DNA of 57,859 bases from Methylococcaceae bacterium. GTDB taxonomy: Bacteria > Pseudomonadota > Gammaproteobacteria > Methylococcales > Methylomonadaceae. The stretch spans positions 1-57,859 of the forward strand of contig CANNKG010000009.1 of NCBI GenBank assembly GCA_947505105.1. The letters are read 5' to 3'. This document shows positions 52,543 through 57,859 of the stretch, piece after piece. Position 1 is the first letter of the stretch; every line of letters begins with the position of its first letter. The position numbers and the translations under genes were made by a program. The notes beneath the pieces were generated by a model that was not told the origin of the DNA, ran no database searches, and saw only the letters and a program-made list of their open reading frames with translations.

Positions 52543-54699
52543 TTATTTATCACAGCCTGATGTTTTCAACCATGTAGATAAAGAACCTAAATTAGTCATC
52601 TTGCCATTGTCAGTCAGATAATAAATATTATTATCGATGGAAGAAACACCGATATAAACTTTAGTATTTTTATAATAGCGATATGTATAAGGTAAATACA
52701 CTTGAGAGTTAGTACCTGCCGGACCAAAGATATTAGGGTAACTGGTTTCAGCCCACTTAAATAAGCATGAAATTGGTGGAAATGCGTTTGCTACGGGATC
52801 AATTTGAAAACTAAAAATTTCTTTGACCGGGTTTTTGGCGGCATCATATTCCAACCCTGCGTTTTGTGCTGTGGCGACGATGCCTAAGCTTTTGACCGTT
52901 AAGATTCCATTGGTATCAATGTCGAGTACGTTGTAGTTAAAGGTATCGGGACTATAAAAATCGACCGCGCTTGGATTGTTAGCCGCATTAGGATTGTCGA
53001 GACGTGTCACGTTTTTCAATCCTTGATAACCTTGGAGGCCAATTGGCTCTACGCCAGCCGCGACTTGGGCATCGGCTAAGCTTTTGGCAAGCTGTTGCGC
53101 CATCGTGAAGCTGTGGTTGGTAATTAAGTCAGGTCCGGTAGCGCCCAAGGGACCGGCAACGATTTCGAAGGTATAGGGAACTTTCTGATAGCTCGATTGA
53201 TTTTCTGTTTCACCGGTGGGCGAATAGGTCAGTTCGTTCACACGATTTTGGTGGTCGTCCGTGCTTAAAAAGACCACGTTGGTAATTTTATTATCGGCGA
53301 TATATTTCAATAGTTCATTGCGTTCGGCGCGGTAACCACCTATCCAAGACTTTCCGCCATCGGAACTGACCGGGCCATAAGTAGCGGCTTTGCCGGTGCC
53401 ATCAACAGCGGTTCCGAAATCGGGCAGATTGCTAAGTTTCAAACTGCCACCGATAGGGCCAAGCTGGTCAATAGGATCGGAGATCGCAATAATCTTCCAA
53501 GTAATACCTGCGTTCTGTGCGTTTAAGAGTTCCGCTTCCAATTCGGCCAATTGCGTTTTTCCGAGAATGGTACGTTTAGGATTATTTGCGCGTGGCGCGG
53601 TGGTATCATCGGCATTTGCTGCAGTCTTGATCCGAATATCCCGATAAGAACGATCATCGACATTAAAGAACTTTACATGCTTGCCCCATTGATGGAAGGC
53701 ATAAAGCTTTTTGGTGCCATGCGAGCGAGGATCTTCAGGCGCATTGATGGTGCCTAGATCGGCAATTGGCTGGTAGTTAAGAAAAACCTGCTGCAAGGTC
53801 TGGAAGCCTAAAGTTTTGTTGATGAAAGTGCCGCTTTCATTAACATCATTAACTGAGTTACGGGCATCGACGCCAGCGCCGGTCGGCATATCTCCAACGG
53901 GCCCACCGGCAGGTGCGCCGCCGTTTATGTATTGTCTGTTACCCAGCTCGTGATTGTCATACAGCGTGTAATTCCCTTGTGCAGCATAAAACAACTGCAA
54001 ACCGCTCTGACCACTAGCATTGACGGGCTTAAACTGCTCTAAATATTTCTTTGAATAATCACTGAACAATTGTGAAGCTGTTGCGCCAATGGCACTCGGT
54101 GCAGGGGTCGTTCCGGAAAGCACGACTGAAGGTGAATTGTTAGGGCCTGCGGTGGTGCCGCTGGTAACCCCTACATTACTCGCATTTTCGTAGATCACAT
54201 CGCCAAGATTGACGTAAAAATCGAACTTCTGTCCCGGTATCGTGCTTGCTAATGCATAAGGACGCATCAAGCCATCCATATCACCACTGAATCCGAAATG
54301 AACCGCTGCTGCCGCCTCTTTGACGGGCGGGGTTTTAAAGGTTCCGATAAGACTTAGCTCGTTCGCAGGACCCACAAATTGGTAATAGTAAACGGTTTCA
54401 GCTTGTAGATTACTGACCGGGACATTCAGGGTGAAATCTTTACTGACATCCGTTTTCAGTCCTGAAATGCTGATGGCGCTGCTCGCTAAATTATTGCGAT
54501 CAGTCGAGAGACGCAAGGTCAAACTCGCCGGAGCCGGACCATCGACGGCGCGTGTCCAGACTACTGCACTGTTGTTAGTGACATCGCCAGCTGAAATGCC
54601 GTTAAAACTAACGGTTGCCGATACGGCTAATGATGTCATAGACCCAGTAACTGCACACAAGTGCATAAGGATTCGATGTTTGTTTAATAGTGTAGTCAT
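52543..54699 (-). CDS. Secreted PhoD-like alkaline phosphatase
   Basis: From ATG 54699 this is a 718-residue protein (TTG 54738 is possible but adds nothing conserved) with a signal peptide of about 28 residues. A PhoD N-terminal fibronectin-like domain follows (about 30-130, with ISAGDVTNNSAVVWTRA). The metallophosphatase core has FGFSGDMDG, NLGDVIYEN, YDNHELGN and STDDHQNR, the likely metal ligands. PhoD enzymes release phosphate from mono- and diesters in the periplasm or outside. The last 80 or so residues form a separate two-cysteine domain (CLFKWAE to SGCDK). A Pho box with -10 hexamer lies upstream. Confidence 0.88.
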   Translation of the reverse strand: MTTLLNKHRILMHLCAVTGSMTSLAVSATVSFNGISAGDVTNNSAVVWTRAVDGPAPASLTLRLSTDRNNLASSAISISGLKTDVSKDFTLNVPVSNLQAETVYYYQFVGPANELSLIGTFKTPPVKEAAAAVHFGFSGDMDGLMRPYALASTIPGQKFDFYVNLGDVIYENASNVGVTSGTTAGPNNSPSVVLSGTTPAPSAIGATASQLFSDYSKKYLEQFKPVNASGQSGLQLFYAAQGNYTLYDNHELGNRQYINGGAPAGGPVGDMPTGAGVDARNSVNDVNESGTFINKTLGFQTLQQVFLNYQPIADLGTINAPEDPRSHGTKKLYAFHQWGKHVKFFNVDDRSYRDIRIKTAANADDTTAPRANNPKRTILGKTQLAELEAELLNAQNAGITWKIIAISDPIDQLGPIGGSLKLSNLPDFGTAVDGTGKAATYGPVSSDGGKSWIGGYRAERNELLKYIADNKITNVVFLSTDDHQNRVNELTYSPTGETENQSSYQKVPYTFEIVAGPLGATGPDLITNHSFTMAQQLAKSLADAQVAAGVEPIGLQGYQGLKNVTRLDNPNAANNPSAVDFYSPDTFNYNVLDIDTNGILTVKSLGIVATAQNAGLEYDAAKNPVKEIFSFQIDPVANAFPPISCLFKWAETSYPNIFGPAGTNSQVYLPYTYRYYKNTKVYIGVSSIDNNIYYLTDNGKMTNLGSLSTWLKTSGCDK

Positions 54700-54999
54700 A
54701 GTTTTGTTTGAGGTAATAATTGAGAAGTCGATAGTCAATAAGTGATGGACGATTTTCGTGACTTTATTGCGTTAAATTATCGTCGACTAGTTTGACAACT
54801 TTGTGACGATATTCAAACTCATTCGCTAAGTGGTTTTGATTCAAGCTTTTCTTGAGAGTCTTTGGATAAATTAATTTAAGGTGATGATCACTTCTGAAAA
54901 ACAATCGATACAATATTTATTCGGCGGGATTGAAGTTGTCATGCTACTGCCATTATTGAGAGGTAGCATCATACTGTTTTAGTCTTTTAATTGACGTTC
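54700..54999. other. Divergent intergenic region, phosphatase and arginase-like genes
   Basis: About 300 bases with the leftward Pho-type promoter (54776-54809). For the rightward arginase-like gene I found no clear promoter or strong ribosome site. No coding sequence is seen. Confidence 0.55.
54776..54809 (-). promoter_or_regulatory. Predicted PhoB-dependent promoter (Pho box plus -10)
   Basis: On the minus strand TCGTCACAAAGTTGTCAA (54809 to 54792) matches the E. coli phoA Pho box CTGTCATAAAGTTGTCAC in 14 of 18 positions. It has two TGTCA-type half-sites with the right spacing. Ten bases later comes GATAAT (54781-54776), a near-consensus -10, exactly the distance expected when PhoB replaces the -35 element. 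It lies about 77-110 bases before the phosphatase ATG. Confidence 0.75.
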
Positions 55000-55953
55000 A
55001 TGAAATATCCATCAGTTCATACCCGCAACAACATGATTATTTCCGTACCTTCTGATATTGGCGCAGGATATCGGGGATCTGATCAGGGGGTAAGTACTTT
55101 GTTAGCGTTATCCGTTAAATCGGGTATTGCCGATAACCTGCCTAAAAGAGAATGTGCAGTGGCTTTCGCAGATGGATTTACTTCAATCTATGCTAAGAAC
55201 ATCGAGAAAATCTTGTATATCTGCGAATCGGTATGTCGTGAGGTTTCAGCGTCGCTAATAACCGAGCATTTTCCGATCTTACTCTCAGGCGATCACAGCA
55301 GTGCTACGGGAACCATTGCCGGAATTAAATATGCCAAGCCTCACGCACGTCTCGGAATTATTTGGATTGATGCGCATGCGGATTTGCATTCACCGTTTAC
55401 ATCCTACTCTGGAAATATGCATGGCATGAGTGTGGCGGCGGCTTTAGGGGAAGACAATAAAACCTGTCTGTTTCGAAAACCTGATTTGAAAACGATGGGC
55501 TTTTGGGAAAACCTAAAAAATATTGGTGGAATGACTCAAAAAGTTAAACCATCTGATGTGGTGTATGTCACATTGCGTGATCTGGAGCAACAAGAAGCCT
55601 ATTTAATTGATGAGTATGGTATTCGAAATTTCACTACTCAAGAAATGCGCACCATGAACCAAGAGGAACTCGGTATTGCTATTCTTGAATATTTGAAAGA
55701 CTGTACGGATATTTATCTTTCATTTGATACCGACAGCCTGGAAGGAACCATCTCCAAAGGAACGGGGCTTCCGGTCGAAAATGGCATAATGCCGAATGAG
55801 GCAACCGGCCTGATTGCTACCTTATTAAAAGATCCAAAGATTACCTGTTTCGAAATTACCGAACTTAACCCACGCTTTGATGTCAATGATGCGACAACGA
55901 CCATGGTGTATCAGATATTCGAAAGGGCAATTCAGGTGTTAAGTGCCCAGTAA
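55000..55953 (+). CDS. Arginase/agmatinase-family ureohydrolase
   Basis: From ATG 55000 (a TTG nine bases earlier is less likely) this is a 317-residue member of the ureohydrolase family. It has GDHSSATGTIAGI, IWIDAHADLHSP and SFDTDSLEG, which carry the His and Asp ligands of the dinuclear manganese site. The more usual SFDVDALDP is changed here to SFDTDSLEG, with the two metal Asp kept. It should hydrolyse arginine or a guanidino/ureido compound such as agmatine; substrate unknown. The end overlaps the longest frame of the amine oxidase gene. Confidence 0.85.
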   Translation: MKYPSVHTRNNMIISVPSDIGAGYRGSDQGVSTLLALSVKSGIADNLPKRECAVAFADGFTSIYAKNIEKILYICESVCREVSASLITEHFPILLSGDHSSATGTIAGIKYAKPHARLGIIWIDAHADLHSPFTSYSGNMHGMSVAAALGEDNKTCLFRKPDLKTMGFWENLKNIGGMTQKVKPSDVVYVTLRDLEQQEAYLIDEYGIRNFTTQEMRTMNQEELGIAILEYLKDCTDIYLSFDTDSLEGTISKGTGLPVENGIMPNEATGLIATLLKDPKITCFEITELNPRFDVNDATTTMVYQIFERAIQVLSAQ

Positions 55954-55984
55954 TCATGCTAAATTCATTTTGCTTTTTTCGACT

Positions 55985-57493
55985 ATGCAACGTTTAAATC
56001 TAAAACCATACCCGCCAATTTTGAAATTTTTTCACAGTCTGTTTCTTGTGCTGTTAGTTTTGTTGTCTCCCGGAATTAAGGCTGCGCCTTTTGAATCATC
56101 CACCAGTGTCATTGTTATCGGTGCAGGCATCAGTGGTTTAAGTGCGGCGTACCATCTTAAAAAAGCCGGCTACAAAGCAATTATTCTCGAAATGAGCCCT
56201 CATATAGGCGGGCGTATCCGCACCGCTTATTATCCTGATAAGCGTCATGCCGAAATTGGTTTAGCCGAATTTTGGGAGCATAACCCAACGCTGGAAATTT
56301 TTCGAGCGCTCAAGGTGCCTTTGGAAACTTCGTACACAAGTTTCTCCAGTTTTATTCATGACGGAAAGCTCTATCCGTTTACACAGCAAAACAATTTGGA
56401 GTTTCTAAAATCTGTCTTGACTGTCTCAGAATTGGAAGCATATCAACGTTGGGATCAACAGGTCGCTGAATTGAACAGACAATTGGAGGTTCGTCCTATA
56501 GATAGCAAATTGCTGGCGTTAAAAGATATTTCATTCAGTGCTTGGATCAAGCAGCAAAGTCAACTCTCTCCAAAAACGCAAGCATTCATTCGGATCGAAT
56601 CTGAACCGGAATATGCCGTTTCCTGGGATCGAATTAGCGCGTTAGACGGCATTGCCGAATGGCATATTTTTTCCGGTAAAGGTGAGACGCCCTATCATGT
56701 CGTTGGTGGAAATCATCGCGGAGCCTTAGCGATAGCTAATTATCTTGGCAAACAGAGTATTCACACCAATCGAATGGTAACACATGTTAATTCGACAGAT
56801 TCAGGCGTTGAAGTTGTCGCAACGGATATGGCGACTTATCAACAGCGACGTTATCGCGCAAAGTACGTTATTAGTACAGTGCCGCTCTTTAGATTAGATG
56901 ATATCCAGTTTAGTCCCCCATTAAACGCCACCATCAAAGAGGCGATTCGGACACAGACTGGAGGCGCTTATTTTAGTGCGCACATTGAGTTGGATGCGCA
57001 AGCAAAACAACCGTGGCAACGTGACGGGGTAAGCGAGTTACCCATTCTGACCGACGGAGTATTGGGCGTTATTTATGAGGGGAAATCGCCTTCTCATCAA
57101 AACAGTCTGCTAAATCTGTTAATTACCGATGCGCATGCGCAACGTTTTAATATGAGAATAAATTCCATGGATGAAATAAAAAAGGAATTACTCGCTGAAT
57201 TTGAAAAACTTTGGCCCGGATTTAGTCACTATGTGAAACAGATGACATTTTATCGTTACCATCCTCGAGCAATCGCGTCTTGGCCGGTTGGACGTTCGCG
57301 CTTCGATCCATTGTCCAATGAGCTTCGAAAAGCCCATGGTCGGCTTTACTTTGCCGGCGATTTTACCGAAGGGACGCATTCCGATGGCGCGGCGAAATCT
57401 GCACTCAGAACGGTAAAGGAAATTGTTACTCAGCTTGATAATGACAAAAATGCAAGAGCGGGTCATTTTTACGGCCCTAAGTCGCAGCAGTGA
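55985..57493 (+). CDS. Flavin-containing amine oxidase, exported or membrane-anchored
   Basis: From ATG 55985 this is 502 residues. A GTG at 55943 would add 14 residues and overlap the arginase gene. The N-terminus has a hydrophobic segment (about 14-32) ending PGIKAAP, a likely signal peptide. The FAD-binding VIGAGISGLSAAYHL, GGRIRT and the C-terminal YFAGDFTEGTHSDGAAKSAL identify the monoamine/polyamine oxidase family (flavin-containing NAD(P)-like Rossmann). It probably oxidises an amine to an aldehyde, releasing hydrogen peroxide. The tight link to a ureohydrolase suggests a shared guanidino/polyamine pathway; substrate is not predicted. Confidence 0.85.
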   Translation: MQRLNLKPYPPILKFFHSLFLVLLVLLSPGIKAAPFESSTSVIVIGAGISGLSAAYHLKKAGYKAIILEMSPHIGGRIRTAYYPDKRHAEIGLAEFWEHNPTLEIFRALKVPLETSYTSFSSFIHDGKLYPFTQQNNLEFLKSVLTVSELEAYQRWDQQVAELNRQLEVRPIDSKLLALKDISFSAWIKQQSQLSPKTQAFIRIESEPEYAVSWDRISALDGIAEWHIFSGKGETPYHVVGGNHRGALAIANYLGKQSIHTNRMVTHVNSTDSGVEVVATDMATYQQRRYRAKYVISTVPLFRLDDIQFSPPLNATIKEAIRTQTGGAYFSAHIELDAQAKQPWQRDGVSELPILTDGVLGVIYEGKSPSHQNSLLNLLITDAHAQRFNMRINSMDEIKKELLAEFEKLWPGFSHYVKQMTFYRYHPRAIASWPVGRSRFDPLSNELRKAHGRLYFAGDFTEGTHSDGAAKSALRTVKEIVTQLDNDKNARAGHFYGPKSQQ

Positions 57494-57859
57494 ACAGGAT
57501 TGAAGCCCTTGTTGCCGTGGAATTTTAATAAATCTTCGAGCATCATGTGTTGTCACATTCCCCCCCCCGAAAGACTTTCAGATGTTTAGCTGGATACGCT
57601 AACGACTAATACCAATTTGGTCATAATCTTGTAAACTCGATGTTCAAGTTTTTAAGCTTGGAAAACCAACAAAAAACTCAGTAAGCTAGAGTGGTGTTAC
57701 AATCCGAAGTATTTCACTCGATGTTCAAGTTTTTAAGCTTGGAAAACCAACAAAAAACTCAGTAAGCTAGAGTGGTGTTAGAATCCGAAGTATTTCAGCA
57801 TTATGTTGATGTCAGAATCTGCGCCATTTATAAAGACTTTTGTGACAGATATAGATGTC
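57494..57859. other. Intergenic region at the window end with tandem duplication
   Basis: No gene is supported in the last 366 bases. They contain a run of nine C (57560-57568), a perfect-length 81-bp tandem duplication (separate entry) and AT-rich flanks. Whatever lies beyond the window is unknown. Confidence 0.6.
57635..57796. repeat. 81-bp direct tandem duplication
   Basis: The unit at 57635-57715 is repeated immediately at 57716-57796 with a single mismatch (C at 57700, G at 57781). Each unit begins ACTCGATGTTCAAGTTTTTA and ends in AATCCGAAGTATTTC. There are only two copies, no spacers and no coding sequence. Confidence 0.9.

Noticed and set aside
57635-57796. Possible CRISPR-like repeat
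   Set aside because: Two long copies lie directly side by side with no spacer and no cas genes are present.

Overview
The window is a bacterial chromosome segment with about 42% GC by eye. The conserved gene neighbourhoods point to a gammaproteobacterium: rhlB divergent from trxA-rho, ygfB-pepP-ubiH, apaG-apaH, mutY-yggX, NUDIX-mnmA, and prfB with the classical programmed frameshift. An AP2-like protein and a secreted phosphatase with a C-terminal CLFxWAE-type domain remind me of Methylococcales and relatives. That placement is a guess from memory, not a computed one.

Layout. 1-144: right end of an IS30-family element that cuts off a PAS-domain gene. 69-8055: signalling genes on the minus strand. 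These are a phytochrome-type histidine kinase with its NarL-type regulator, a STAS protein, a CheB-CheR-PAS fusion and the truncated PAS protein. 8590-12283: ADP-ribosylglycohydrolase, an unrecognised lipoprotein-like protein and a PerM-type permease. 12372-14024: gpmI. 14405-15350: a decayed patch with a hybrid-kinase remnant and a nonsense-mutated IS200-type transposase. 15934-17872: a secreted DUF1566 protein and a repeat-rich intergenic stretch.

17873-28090: an exopolysaccharide locus with an outer-membrane export lipoprotein, a Wzc-like co-polymerase, two GT4 glycosyltransferases, an AsnB-like amidotransferase, a Wzy/ligase-type membrane protein and a DUF2334 deacetylase-like protein. 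No initiating sugar transferase or flippase is present, so the pathway must be completed elsewhere.

28422-48321 is mostly housekeeping: ubiquinone synthesis, tRNA thiolation, translation termination, peroxide defence, peptidoglycan recycling, Ap4A hydrolysis, RNA helicase, thioredoxin, Rho and YggX. Among these are an AP2-like protein, a C-terminally shortened AsmA-like protein and an ankyrin protein. 48379-49425 is mutY.

49601-54699 (minus strand) looks like a phosphate-responsive group: a membrane protein, a GT28 diacylglycerol glycosyltransferase, a PhoU-like DUF47 protein, a small unknown protein and a PhoD-like phosphatase. A good Pho box followed by a -10 hexamer lies upstream of the phosphatase. 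This is the most interesting biological inference: phosphate scavenging linked to replacing phospholipids with glycolipids. 55000-57493 carries an arginase/agmatinase-family hydrolase overlapped by a secreted or anchored flavin amine oxidase, and the window ends in an 81-bp tandem duplication.

I found no tRNA, rRNA or CRISPR array. Everything is read by eye; no database search or folding program was run.
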